64,000 nucleotides of DNA from Metallyticus violacea (taxonomy: Eukaryota; Arthropoda; Insecta; Mantodea; Metallyticidae), in the NCBI GenBank assembly GCA_030762175.1, contig CM060834.1, positions 66,445,501 to 66,509,500 on the forward strand. The letters run 5' to 3'. Position numbers and translations under genes: made by a program. Below are positions 36,301 to 49,835 of the stretch, in pieces (position 1 is the first letter of the stretch; each line of letters opens with the position of its first letter). Under the pieces are notes generated by a model that did no database searches, was not told the origin of the DNA, and saw nothing but the letters and a program-made list of their open reading frames with translations.

Positions 36301-39300
36301 AAACTTCGTTAGAATCACTTTTTTTCCGTTCTTATTTGAGATAACTTGTTCTCTTTCATTATACTAATTTGATAGCCTCAGACAAGCATATTATGAGCAA
36401 AGAATCTCGAAAAAAAAAAAAATTTTTTTCGAAATTTGGAAACTTCGTTAGAATCACTTTTTTTCCGTTCTTATTTAAGATTACTGGTTCTCTTTCATTA
36501 TACTAGTTTGATAGCCTCAGACAAGCATATTATGCGCAAAGAATCTCGAAAAGAAAAAAATTTTTTTTCGAAGTTTGGAAACTTCCTTAGAATCACTTTT
36601 TTTCCATTCTTATTTGAGATTTCTGTTTCTCTTTCATTATACTAGTTTGATAGCCTCAGAACAGCATATTATGCGCAAAGAATCTCGAAAAGAAAAAAAT
36701 TTTTTTTCCAAGTTAGGAAACTTCCTTAGAATCACTTTTTTTCCATTCTTATTTGAGATAACTTGTTCTCTTTCATTATACTTGTTTGATAGCCTGAGAC
36801 AAGCATATTATGCGCAAAGAATCTCGAAAAGAAAAAAATTTTTTTTCGAAGTTTGGAAACTTCGTTAGAATCACTTTTTTTCCGTTCTTATTTGAGATAA
36901 CTTGTTCTCTTTCATTATACTAGTTTGATAGCCTTAGACAAGCATATTATGCGCAAAGAATCTCGAAAAGAAAAAAATTTTTTTTCGAAGTTTGGAAACT
37001 TCGTTAGAATCAATTTTTTTCCGTTCTTATTTGAGATAACTGGTTCTCATTCATTATACTAGTTTGATAGCCTCAGAAAAGCATATTATGCGCAAAGAAT
37101 CTCGAAAAGAAAAAAATTTTTTTTCGAAGATTGGAAACCTCGTTAGAATCACTTTTTTTCCGTTCTTATTTGAGATAACTGGTTCTCTTTCATTATACTA
37201 GTTTGATAGCCTCAGACAAGCATATTATGCGCAAAGAATCTCGAAAAGAAAAAAAAATTTTTTCGAAGTTTGGAAACTTCCTTAGAATCACTTTTTTTCC
37301 ATTCTTATTTGAGATAACTTGTTCTCTTTCATTATACTAGTTTGATAGCCTTAGACAAGCATATTATGCGCAAAGAATCTCGAAAAGAAAAAAAATTTTT
37401 TTCGAAGTTTGGAAACTTCGTTAGAATCACTTTTTTCCGTTCTTATTTAAGATAATTTGTTCTCTTTCATTATACTAGTTTGATAGCCTTAGACAAGCAT
37501 ATTATGCGCAAAGAATCTCGAAAAGAAAAAAATTTTTTTTCGAAGTTTGGAAACTTCGTTAGAATCACTTTTTTTCCGTTCTTATTTGAGATAACTGGTT
37601 CTCTTTCATTATACTAGTTTGAGAGCCTCAGAAAAGCATATTATGCGCAAAGAATCTCGAAAAGAAAAAAATTTTTTTTCGAAGATTGGAAACCTCGTTA
37701 GAATCACTTTTTTTCCGTTCTTATTTGAGATAACTGGTTCTCTTTCATTATACTAGTTTGATAGCCTCAGACAAGCATATTATGCGCAAAGAATCTTGAA
37801 AAGAAAAAAATTTTTTTTCGAAGTTTGGAAACTTCCTTAGAATCACTTTTTATCCATTCTTATTTGAGATAACTTGTTCTCTTTCATTATACTAGTTTGA
37901 TAGCCTTAGACAAGCATATTATGCGCAAAGAATCTCGAAAAGAAAAAAATTTTTTTTCGAAGTTTGGAAACTTCGTTAGAATCACTTTTTTTCCGTTCTT
38001 ATTTAAGATAACTTATTCTCTTTCATTATACTAGTTTGATAGCCTGAGACAAGCATATTATGCGCAAAGAATCTCGAAAAGAAAAAATTTTTTTTTCGAA
38101 GTTTGGAAACTTCGTTAGAATCACTTTTTTTCCGTTCTTATTTAAGATTACTGGTTCTCTTTCATTATACTAATTTGATAGCCTCAGAAAAGCATATTAT
38201 GCGCAAAGAATCTCTAAAAGAAAAAATTTTTTTTTCGAAGTTTGGAAACTTCGTTAGAATCACTTTTTTTCCGTTCTTATTTGAGATAACTGGTTCTCTT
38301 TCATTATACTAGTTTGATAGCCTCAGAAAAGCATATTATGCGCAAAGAATCTCGAAAAGAAAAAAATTTTTTTTCGAAGATTGGAAACCTCGTTAGAATC
38401 ACTTTTTTTCCGTTCTTATTTGAGATAACTGGTTCTCTTTCATTATACTAGTTTGATAGCCTCAGACAAGCATATTATGCGCAAAGAATCTCGAAAAGAA
38501 AAAAAATTTTTTTCGAAGTTTGGAAACTTCCTTAGAATCACTTTTTTTCCATTCTTATTTGAGATAACTTGTTCTCTTTCATTATACTAGTTTGATAGCC
38601 TTAGACAAGCATATTATGCGCAAAGAATCTCGAAAAGAAAAAAATTTTTTTTCGAAGTTTGGAAACTTCGTTAGAATCACTTTTTTCCGTTCTTATTTAA
38701 GATAACTTGTTATCTTTCATTATACTAGTTTGATAGCCTTAGACAAGCATATTATGCGCAAAGAATCTCGAAAAGAAAAAATTTTTTTTTCGAAGTTTGG
38801 AAACTTCGTTAGAATCACTTTTTTTCCGTTCTTATTTGAGATAACTGGTTCTCTTTCATTATACTGGTTTGATAGCCTCAAACAAGCATATTATGCGCAA
38901 AGAATCTCGAAAAGAAAAAAATTTTTTTTCGAAGTTTGGAAACTTCGTTAGAATCACTTTTTTTCCGTTCTTATTTGAGATAACTGGTTCTCTTTCATTA
39001 TACTAGTTTGAGAGCCTCAGAAAAGCATATTATGCGCAAAGAATCTCGAAAAGAAAAAAAATTTTTTTCGAAGATTGGAAAGCTCGTTAGAATCACTTTT
39101 TTTTCCGTTCTTATTTGAGATAACTGGTTCTCTTTCATTATACTAGTTTGATAGCCTCAGACAAGCATATTATGCGCAAAGAATCTCGAAAAGAAAAAAA
39201 TTTTTTTTCGAAGTTTGGAAACTTCCTTAGAATCACTTTTTATCCATTCTTATTTGAGATAACTTGTTCTCTTTCATTATACTAGTTTGATAGCCTTAGA

Positions 39301-39842
39301 CAAGCATATAATGCGCAAAGAATCTCGAAAAGAAAAAAATTTTTTTTCGAAGTTTGGAAACTTCCTTAGAATCACTTTTTTTCCATTCTTATTTGAGATA
39401 ACTTGTTCTCTTTCATTATACTTGTTTGATAGCCTTAGACAAGCATATTATGCGCAAAGAATCTCGAAAAGAAAAAAATTTTTTTTCGAAGTTTGGAAAC
39501 TTCGTTAGAATCACTTTTTTTCCGTTCTTATTTAAGATTACTGGTTCTCTTTCATTATACTAGTTTGATAGCCTCAGACAAGCATATTATGCGCAAAGAA
39601 TCTCGAAAAGAAAAAAATTTTTTTTCGAAGTTTTGAAAATTCGTTAGAATCACTTTTTTTCCGTTCTTATTTGAGATAACTTGTTCTCTTTCATTATACT
39701 AGTTTGATAGCCTTAGACAAGCATATTATGCGCAAAGAATCTCGAAAAGAAAAAAATTTTTTTTCGAAGTTTGGAAACTTCGTTAGAATCACTTTTTTTC
39801 CGTTCTTATTTGAGATAACTGGTTCTCTTTCATTATACTTGT
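33360..39842 (+). repeat. Superrepeat B, copy B3
   Basis: It reproduces the B2 order: AAATTGTTTTCG near 33370, CATAGGTATG near 33610, CTCGATAAG at 35296, ATGCTCAAAG near 35975, AAAAGTAAAA near 36272, CAAGTTAGG near 36709, ATCAATTTTT at 37009 and ACTGGTTTG at 38866. The spacing to B2 is close to 60 monomers (8340 bp). Between 38103 and 39287 it has three more monomers than B2, since the offset changes from 8199 to 8615. Confidence 0.85.
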
Positions 39843-42205
39843 TTGATAGCCCCAGACAAGCATATTATGCGCAAAGAATCTCGAAAAGAAAAAAATTTTT
39901 TTTCGAAGTTTGGAAACTTCTATAGAATCACTTTTTTTCCATTCTTATTTGAGATAACTTGTTCTCTTTCATTATACTTGTTTGATAGCCTTAGACAAGC
40001 ATATTATGCGCAAAGAATCTCGAAAAGAAAAAAATTTTTTTTCGAAGTTTGGAAACTTCGTTAGAATCACTTTTTTTCCATTCTTATTTAAGATTACTGG
40101 TTCTCTTTCATTATACAAGTTTGATAGCCTCAGACAAGCATATTATGCGCAAAGAATGTCGAAAAGAAAAAAATTTATTTCGAAGTTTGGAAACTTCGTT
40201 AGAATCACTTTTTTTCCGTTCTTATTTGAGATAACTGGTTCTCTTTCATTATACTAGTTTGATAGCCTCAGAGAAGCATATTGTGCGCAAAGAATCTCTA
40301 AAAGAAATAATTTTTTTTTCGAAGTTTGGAAACTTCGTTAGAATCACTTTTTTTCCGTTCTTATTTGAGATAACTGGTTCTCCTTCATTATACTAGTTTG
40401 ATAGCCTCAGAAAAGCATAGGTATGCGCAAAGAATCTCGAAAAGAAAAAAATTTTTTTTCGAAGTTTGGAAACTTCGTTAGAATCACTTTTATTCCGTTC
40501 TTATTTGAGATAACTGGTTCTCTTTCATTATACTAGTTTGATAGCCTTAGACAAGCATATTATGCGCAATGAATCTCGAAAAGAAAAAAATTTTTTTTCG
40601 AAGTTTGGAAACTTCGTTAGAATCACTTTTTTTCCGTTCTTATTTGAGATAACTGGTTCTCTTTCATTATACTTGTTTGATAGCCTTAGACAAGCATATT
40701 ATGCGCAAAGAATCACGAAAAGAAAAAAATTTTTTTTCGAAGTTTGGAAACTTCGTTAGAATCACTTTTTTTTCGTTCTTATTTAAGATTACTGGTTCTC
40801 TTTCATTATACTAGTTTGATAGCCTCAGACAAGCATATTATGCGCAAAGAATTTCGAAAAGAAAAAAATTTTTTTTCGAAGTTTGGAAACTCCGTTAGAA
40901 TCACTTTTTTTCCGTTCTTATTTGAGATAACTTGTTCTCTTTCATTATACTAGTTTGATAGCCTTAGACAAGCATATTATGCGCAAAGAATCTCGAAAAG
41001 AAAAAAAATTTTTTTCGAAGTTTGGAAACTTCGTTAGAATCACTTTTTTTCCGTTCTTATTTGAGATAACTGGTTCTCTTTCATTATACTAGTTTCATAG
41101 CCTCAGACAAGCATATTATGCGCACAGAATCTCGAAAAGAAAAAAATTTTTTTTCGAAGTTTGGAAACTTCATTAGAATCACTTTTTTTCCATTCTTATT
41201 TGATATAACTTGTTCTCTTTCATTATACTTGTTTGATAGCCTTAGACAAGCATATTATGCACAATGAATCTCGAAAAGAAAAAAATTTTTTTTCGAAGTT
41301 TGGAAACTTCGTTAGAATCACTTTTTTTCCGTTCTTATTTAAGATTACTGGTTCTCTTTCATTATACTAGTTTGATAGCCTCAGACAAGCATTTTATGCG
41401 CAAAGAATTTCGAAAAGAAAAAAAAATTTTTTCGAAGTTTGGAAACTTCGTTAGAATCACTTTTTTTCCGTTCTTATTTGAGATAACTGGTTCTCTTTCA
41501 TTATACTAGTTTGATAGCCTCAGACAAGCATATTATGCGCAAAGAATCTCGAAAAGAAAAAATTTTTTTTTCGAAGTTTGGAAACTTCCTTAGAATCACT
41601 TTTTTTCCGTTCTTATTTAAGATTACTGGTTCTCTTTCATTATACTAGTTTGATAGCCTCAGACAAGCATATTATGCGCAAAGAATCTGGAAAAGAAAAA
41701 ATTTTTTTTTCGAAGTTTGGAAACTTCGTTAGAATCACTTTTTTTCCGTTCTTATTTGAGATAACTTGTTCTCTTTCATTATACTAGTTTGATAGCCTTA
41801 GAAGGGCATATTATGCGCAAAGAATCTCGAAAAGAAAAAAAATTTTTTTCGAAGTTTGGAAACTTCGTTAGAATCACTTTTTTTCCGTTCTTATTTGAGA
41901 TAACTGGTTCTCTTTCATTATACTAGTTTGATAGCCTCAGACAAGCATATTATGCGCAAAGAATCTCGAAAAGAAAAAAAATTTTTTTCGAAGTTTGGAA
42001 ACTTCCTTAGAATCACTTTTTTTCCATTCTTATTTGAGATAACTTGTTCTCTATCATTATACTAGTTTGATAGCCTTAGACAAGCATATTATGCGCAAAG
42101 AATCTCGAAAAGAAAAAAATTTTTTTTCGAAGTTTGGAAACTTCGTTAGAATCACTTTTTTTCCGTTCTTATTTGAGATAACTGGTTCTCTTTCATTATA
42201 CTAGT
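39843..42205 (+). repeat. A0 HOR unit 1, 17 monomers (2363 bp)
   Basis: It begins at a monomer with AGCCCCAGACAAG, a variant seen at 39848, 42212, 44294 and 45268 only. It contains the TATACAAGTTTG junction, a CAGAGAAGC monomer, a CATAGGTATG monomer, a GCGCACAG monomer and the CTCTATCATT junction. The first part resembles 411-1490 in A1. Confidence 0.75.
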
Positions 42206-44287
42206 TTGATAGCCCCAGACAAGCATATTATGCGCAAAGAATCTCGAAAAGAAAAAAATTTTTTTTCGAAGTTTGGAAACTTCCTTAGAATCACTTTTTT
42301 TCCATTCTTATTTGAGATAACTTGTTCTCTTTCATTATACTTGTTTGATAGCCTTAGACAAGCATATTATGCGCAAAGAATCTCGAAAAGAAAAAAATTT
42401 TTTTTCGAAGTTTGGAAACTTCGTTAGAATCACTTTTTTTCTGTTCTTATTTGAGATAACTTGTTCTCTTTCATTATACTAGTTTGATAGCCTTAGACAA
42501 GCATATTATGCGCAAAGAATCTCGAAAAGAAAAAAATTTTTTTTCGAAGTTTGGAAACTTCGTTGGAATCACTTTTTTTCCGTTCTTATTTAAGATTACT
42601 GGTTCTCTTTCATTATACAAGTTTGATAGCCTCAGACAAGCATATTATGCGCAAAGAATGTCGAAAAGAAAAAAATTTTATTTCGAAGTTCGAAACTTCG
42701 TTAGAATCACTTTTTTTCCGTTCTTATTTGAGATAACTGGTTCTCTTTCATTATACTAGTTTGATAGCCTCAGAGAAGCATATTATGCGCAAAGAATCTC
42801 TAAAAGAAAAAATTTTTTTTCGAAGTTTGGAAACTTCGTTAGAATAACTTTTTTTCCGTTCTTATTTGAGATAACTGGTTCTCCTTCATTATACTAGTTT
42901 GATAGCCTCAGAAAAGCATAGGTATGCGCAAAGAATCTCGAAAGAAAAAAATTTTTTTTCGAAGTTTGGAAACTTCGTTAGAATCACTTTTTTTCCGTTC
43001 TTATTTGAGATAACTGGTTCTCTTTCATTATACTAGTTTGATAGCCTCAGACAAGCATATTATGCGCACAGAATCTCGAAAAGAAAAAATTTTTTTTCGA
43101 AGTTTGGAAACTTCATTAGAATCACTTTTTTTCCATTCTTATTTGATATAACTTGTTCTCTTTCATTATACTTGTTTGATAGCCTTAGACAAGCATATTA
43201 TGCGCAATGAATCTCGAAAAGAAAAAAATTTTTTTTCGAAGTTTGGAAACTTCGTTAGAATCACTTTTTTTCCGTTCTTATTTAAGATTACTGGTTCTCT
43301 TTCATTATACTAGTTTGATAGCCTCAGACAAGCATTTTATGCGCAAAGAATTTCGAAAAGAAAAAAATTTTTTTTCGAAGTTTGGAAACTTCGTTAGAAT
43401 CACTTTTTTTCCGTTCTTATTTGAGATAACTGGTTCTCTTTCATTATACTAGTTTGATAGCCTCAGACAAGCATATTATGCGCAAAGAATCTCGAAAAGA
43501 AAAAAATTTTTTTTCGAAGTTTGGAAACTTCCTTAGAATCACTTTTTTTCCGTTCTTATTTAAGATTACTGGTTCTCTTTCATTATACTAGTTTGATAGC
43601 CTCAGACAAGCATATTATGCGCAAAGAATCTGGAAAAGAAAAAAATTTTTTTTCGAAGTTTGGAAACTTCGTTAGAATCACTTTTTTTCCGTTCTTATTT
43701 GAGATAACTTGTTCTCTTTCATTATACTAGTTTGATAGCCTTAGACAAGCATATTATGCGCAAAGAATCTCGAAAAGAAAAAAAATTTTTTTCGAAGTTT
43801 GGAAACTTCGTTAGAATCACTTTTTTTCCGTTCTTATTTGAGATAACTGGTTCTCTTTCATTATACTAGTTTGATAGCCTCAGACAAGCATATTATGCGC
43901 AAAGAATCTCGAAAAGAAAAAAAATTTTTTTCGAAGTTTGGAAACTTCCTTAGAATCACTTTTTTTCCATTCTTATTTGAGATAACTTGTTCTCTATCAT
44001 TATACTAGTTTGATAGCCTTAGACAAGCATATTATGCGCAAAGAATCTCGAAAAGAAAAAAATTTTTTTTCGAAGTTTGGAAACTTCGTTAGAGTCACTT
44101 TTTTTCCGTTCTTATTTAAGATAACTTGTTCTCTTTCATTATACTAGTTTGATAGCCTTAGACAAGCATATTATGCGCAAAGAATCTCGAAAAGAAAAAA
44201 ATTTTTTTTCGAAGTTTGGAAACTTCGTTAGAATCACTTTTTTTCCGTTCTTATTTGAGATAACTGGTTCTCTTTCATTATACTAGT
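42206..44287 (+). repeat. A0 HOR unit 2, 15 monomers (2082 bp)
   Basis: It starts at the second CCCCAGAC monomer and repeats the order of unit 1 with two fewer monomers. Its right half, with GCGCACAG (43065) and CTCTATCATT (43994), is a copy of 41100-42140 at offset 1943-1944. Confidence 0.75.
42558..42574 (+). other. CENP-B-box-like half-motif in A0
   Basis: It has the same TTCGTTGGAA form, in the monomer preceding a TATACAAGTTTG junction. It is the A0 counterpart of the copy at 485. Confidence 0.35.
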
Positions 44288-45261
44288 TTGATAGCCCCAG
44301 ACAAGCATATTATGCGCAAAGAATCTCGAAAAGAAAAAAATTTTTTTTCGAAGTTTGGAAACTTCCTTAGAATCACTTTTTTTCCATTCTTATTTGAGAT
44401 AACTTGTTCTCTTTCATTATACTTGTTTGATAGCCTTAGACAAGCATATTATGCGCAAAGAATCTCGAAAAGAAAAAAATTTTTTTTCGAAGTTTGGAAA
44501 CTTCGTTAGAATCACTTTTTTTCCGTTCTTATTTGAGATAACTTGTTCTCTTTCATTATACTAGTTTGATAGCCTTAGACAAGCATATTATGCGCAAAGA
44601 ATCTCGAAAAGAAAAAAATTTTTTTTCGAAGTTTGGAAACTTCGTTGGAATCACTTTTTTTCCGTTCTTATTTAAGATTACTGGTTCTCTTTCATTATAC
44701 TAGTTTGATAGCCTCAGACAAGCATATTATGCGCAAAGAATGTCGAAAAGAAAAAAATTTTATTTCGAAGTTTGGAAACATCGTTAGAATCACTTTTTTT
44801 CCGTTCTTATTTGAGATAACTGGTTCTCTTTCATTATACTAGTTTGATAGCCTCAGAGAAGCATATTATGCGCAAAGAATCTCTAAAAGAAAAAATTTTT
44901 TTTTCGAAGTTTGGAAACTTCGTTAGAATAACTTTTTTTCCGTTCTTATTTGAGATAACTGGTTCTCCTTCATTATACTAGTTTGATAGCCTCAGAAAAG
45001 CATAGGTATGCGCAAAGAATCTCGAAAAGAAAAAAATTTTTTTTCGAAGTTTGGAAACTTCGTTAGAATCACTTTTTTTCCGTTCTTATTTGAGATAACT
45101 GGTTCTCTTTCATTATACTAGTTTGATAGCCTTAGACAAGCATATTATGCGCAAAGAATCTCGAAAAGAAAAAAATTTTTTTTCGAAGTTTGGAAACTTC
45201 GTTAGAATCACTTTTTTTCCGTTCTTATTTGAGATAACTGGTTCTCTTTCATTATACTAGT
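44288..45261 (+). repeat. A0/A2 HOR unit 3, 7 monomers (974 bp)
   Basis: This is the third CCCCAGAC-led unit. It contains the AAACATCGTT monomer shared with A1 near 630, then the CAGAGAAGC and CATAGGTATG monomers. It holds one monomer more than its A1 partner before the next CCCCAGAC, giving the offset change from 44155 to 44294. Confidence 0.75.
44640..44656 (+). other. CENP-B-box-like half-motif in A2
   Basis: It has the same TTCGTTGGAA form and is the positional equivalent of the copy at 485 (offset 44155). Confidence 0.35.
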
Positions 45262-45612
45262 TTGATAGCCCCAGACAAGCATATTATGCGCAAAGAATCT
45301 CGAAAAGAAAAAAATTTTTTTTCGAAGTTTGGAAACTTCCTTAGAATCACTTTTTTTCCATTCTTATTTGAGATAACTTGTTCTCTTTCATTATACTTGT
45401 TTGATAGCCTTAGACAAGCATATTATGCGCAAAGAATCTCGAAAAGAAAAAAATTTTTTTTCGAAGTTTGGAAACTTCGTTAGAATCACTTTTTTTCTGT
45501 TCTTATTTGAGATAACTTGTTCTCTTTCATTATACTAGTTTGATAGCCTTAGACAAGCATATTATGCGAAAGAATCTCGAAAAGAAAAAAATTTTTTTTC
45601 GAAGTTTGGAAA

Positions 45613-45629
45613 CTTCGTTGGAATCACTT
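45613..45629 (+). other. CENP-B-box-like half-motif in A2, second copy
   Basis: It has the same TTCGTTGGAA form and is the positional equivalent of the copy at 1319 (offset 44294). Confidence 0.35.
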
Positions 45630-45783
45630 TTTTTCCGTTCTTATTTAAGATTACTGGTTCTCTTTCATTATACAAGTTTGATAGCCTCAGACAAGCATAT
45701 TATGCGCAAAGAATGTCGAAAAGAAAAAAATTTTATTTCGAAGTTCGAAACTTCGTTAGAATCACTTTTTTTCCGTTCTTATT

Positions 45784-47999
45784 TGAGATAACTGGTTCTC
45801 TTTCATTATACTAGTTTGATAGCCTCAGAGAAGCATATTATGCGCAAAGAATCTCTAAAAGAAAAAATTTTTTTTTCGAAGTTTGGAAACTTCGTTAGAA
45901 TAACTTTTTTTCCGTTCTTATTTGAGATAACTGGTTCTCCTTCATTATACTAGTTTGATAGCCTCAGAAAAGCATAGGTATGCGCAAAGAATCTCGAAAG
46001 AAAAAAATTTTTTTTCGAAGTTTGGAAACTTCGTTAGAATCACTTTTTTTCCGTTCTTATTTGAGATAACTGGTTTTCTTTCATTATACTAGTTTGATAG
46101 CCTTAGACAAGCATATTATGCGCAAAGAATCTCGAAAAGAAAAAAATTTTTTTTCGAAGTTTGGAAACTTCGTTAGAATCACTTTTTTTCCGTTCTTATT
46201 TGAGATAACTGGTTCTCTTTCATTATACTACTTTGATAGCCTCAGAAAAGCATATTATGCGCAAAGAATCTCGAAAAGAAAAATATTTTTTTTCGAAGAT
46301 TGGAAACCTCGTTAGAATCACTTTTTTTCCGTTCTTATTTGAGATAACTGGTTCTCTTTCATTATACTAGTTTGATAGCCTCAGACAAGCATATTATGCG
46401 CAAAGAATCTCGAAAAGAAAAAATTTTTTTTCGAAGTTTGGAAACTTCCTTAGAATCACTTTTTTTCCGTTCTTATTTAAGATTACTGGTTCTCTTTCAT
46501 TATACTAGTTTGATAGCCTCAGACAAGCATATTATGCGCAAAGAATCTCGAAAAGAAAAAAATTTTTTTTCGAAGTTTGGAAAATTCGTTAGAATCACTT
46601 TTTTTCCGTTCTTATTTGAGATAACTTGATCTCTTTCATTATACTAGTTTGATAGCCTTAGACAAGCATATTATGCGCAAAGAATCTCGAAAAGAAAAAA
46701 AATTTTTTTCGAAGTTTGGAAACTTCGTTAGAATCACTTTTTTTCCGTTCTTATTTGAGATAACTGGTTCTCTTTCATTATACTAGTTTGATAGCCTCAG
46801 AAAAGCATATTATGCGCAAAGAATCTCGAAAAGAAAAAATTTTTTTTTCGAAGATTGGAAACCTCGTTAGAATCACTTTTTTTCCGTTCTTATTTGAGAT
46901 AACTGGTTCTCTTTCATTATACTAGTTTGATAGCCTCAGACAAGCATATTATGCGCAAAGAATCTCGAAAAGAAAAAAAATTTTTTTCGAAGTTTGGAAA
47001 CTTCCTTAGAATCACATTTTTTCCATTCTTATTTGAGATAACTTGTTCTCTTTCATTATACTAGTTTGATAGCCTTAGACAAGCATATTATGCGCAAAGA
47101 ATCTCGAAAAGAAAAAAATTTTTTTTCGAAGTTTGGAAACTTCGTTAGAATCACTTTTTTTCCGTTCTTATTTGAGATAACTGGTTCTCTTTCATTATAC
47201 TAGTTTGAGAGCCTCAGAAAAGCATATTATGCGCAAAGAATCTCGAAAAGAAAAAAATTTTTTTTCGAAGATTGGAAAGCTCGTTAGAATCACTTTTTTT
47301 CCGTTCTTATTTGAGATAACTGGTTCTCTTTCATTATACTAGCCTGAGACAAGCATATTATGCGCAAAGAATCTCGAAAAGAAAAAAATTTTTTTTCGAA
47401 GTTTGGAAACTTCCTTAGAATCACTTTTTTTCCATTCTTATTTGAGATAACTTGTTCTCTTTCATTATACTTGTTTGATAGCTTTAGACAAGCATATTAT
47501 GCGCAAAGAATCTCGAAAAGAAAAAAATTTTTTTTCGAAGTTTGGAAACTTCGTTAGAATCACTTTTATTCCGTTCTTATTTAAGATTACTGGTTCTCTT
47601 TCATTATACTAGTTTGATAGCCTGAGAAAAGCATATTATGCGCAAAGAATCTCTAAAAGAAAAATTTTTTTTTTCGAAGTTTGGAAACTTCGTTAGAATC
47701 ACTTTTTTTCCGTTCTTATTTGAGATAACTGGTTCTCTTTCATTATACTAGTTTGATAGCCTCACAAAAGCATAGGTATGCGCAAAGAATTTCGAAAAGA
47801 AAAAAATTTTTTTTCGAAGTTTGGAAACTTCGTTAGAATCACTTTTTTTCCGTTCTTATTTGAGATAACTGGTTCTCTTTCATTATACTAGTTTGATAGC
47901 CTCAGACAAGCATATTATGCGCAAAGAATCTCGAAAAGAAAAAAATTTTTTTTCGAAGTTTGGAAAGTTCCTTAGAATCACTTTTTTTCCATTCTTATT
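45784..47999 (+). repeat. 16-monomer HOR, 2216 bp, single copy in A2
   Basis: It is equivalent to 1490-3705 (offset 44294), and its right flank continues as 5922 onward does (offset 42078). A2 therefore has one unit where A1 has two. Confidence 0.85.
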
Positions 48000-49810
48000 T
48001 GAGATAACTTGTTCTCTTTCATTATACTTGTTTGATAGCCTTAGACAAGCATATTATGCGCAAAGAATCTCGAAAAGAAAAAATTTTTTTTTCGAAGTTT
48101 GGAAACTTCGTTAGAATCACTTTTTTTCCGTTCTTATTTAAGATTACTGGTTCTCTTTCATTATACTAGTTTGATAGCCTCAGACAAGCATATTATGCGC
48201 AAAGAATCTCGAAAAGAAAAAAATTTTTTTTCGAAGTTTGGAAACTTCGCTAGAATCACTTTTTTTCCGTTCTTATTTGAGATAACTTGTTCTCTTTCAT
48301 TATACTAGTTTGATAGCCTTAGACAAGCATATTATGCGCAAAGAATCTCGAAAAGAAAAAAAATTTTTTTCGAAGTTTGGAAACTTCGTTAGAATCACTT
48401 TTTTTCCGTTCTTATTTGAGATAACTGGTTCTCTTTCATTATACTAGTTTGATAGCCTCAGAAAAGCATATTATGCGCAAAGAATCTCCAAAAGAAAAAA
48501 ATTTTTTTTTGAAGATTGGAAACCTCGTTAGAATCACTTTTTTTCCGTTCTTATTTGAGATAACTGGTTCTCTTTCATTATACTAGTTTGATAGCCTCAG
48601 ACAAGCATATTATGCGCAAAGAATCTCGAAAAGAAAAAAATTTTTTTTCGAAGTTTGGAAACTTCGTTAGAATCATTTTTTTCCGTTCTTATTTGAGATA
48701 ACTTGTTCTCTTTCATTATACTAGTTTGATAGCCTTAGACAAGCATATTATGCGCAAAGAATCTCGAAAAGAAAAAAATTTTTTTTCGAAGTTTAGAAAC
48801 TTCCTTAGAATCACTTTTTTTCCATTCTTATTTGATATAACTTGTTCTCTTTCATTATACTTGTTTGATAGCCTTAGACAAGCATATTATGCGCAAAGAA
48901 TCTCGAAAAGAAAAAAATTTTTTTTCGAAGTTTGGAAACTTCGTTAGAATCACTTTTTTTCCGTTCTTATTTAAGATTACTGGTTCTCTTTCATTATACT
49001 AGTTTGATAGCCTCAGACAAGCATTTTATGCGCAAAGAATTTCGAAAATAAAAAAATTTTTTTTCGAAGTTTGGAAACTTCGTTAGAATCACTTTTTTTC
49101 CGTTCTTATTTGAGATAACTGGTTCTCTTTCATTATACTAGTTTGATAGCCTCAGACAAGCATATTATGCGCAAAGACTCTCGAAAAGAAAAAAATTTTT
49201 TTTCGAAGTTTGGAAACTTCCTTAGAATCACTTTTTTTCCATTCTTATTTGATATAACTTGTTCTCTTTCATTATACTTGTTTGATAGGCTTAGACAAGC
49301 ATATTATGCGCAAAGAATCTCGAAAAGAAAAAAATTTTTTTTCGAAGTTTGGAAACTTCGTTAGAATCACTTTTTTTCCGTTCTTATTTAAGATTACTGG
49401 TTCTCTTTCATTATACTAGTTTGATAGCCTCAGACAAGCATATTATGCGCAAAGAATCTCGAAAAGAAAAAAATTTTTTTTCGAAGTTTGGAAACTTCGT
49501 TTGAATCACTTTTTTTCCGTTCTTATTTGAGATAACTTGTTCTCTTTCATTATACTAGTTTGATAGCCTTAGACAAGCATATTATGCGCAAAGAATCTCG
49601 AAAAGAAAAAAAATTTTTTTCGAAGTTTGGAAACTTCGTTAGAATCACTTTTTTTCCGTTCTTATTTGAGATAACTGGTTCTCTTTCATTATACTAGTTT
49701 GATAGTCTCAGACCAGCATATTATGCGCAAAGAATCTCGAAAAGAAAAAAAATTTTTTTCGAAGTTTGGAAACTTCCTTAGAATCACTTTTTTTCCATTC
49801 TTATTTGAGA

Positions 49811-49835
49811 TAACTTGTTCTCTACTAGTTTGATA
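49811..49835 (+). repeat. Shortened monomer junction in A2 (8 bp missing)
   Basis: This is the same TTCATTAT loss as at 6901-6925, at offset 42911. It is inherited from before the A1/A2 duplication. Confidence 0.9.
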
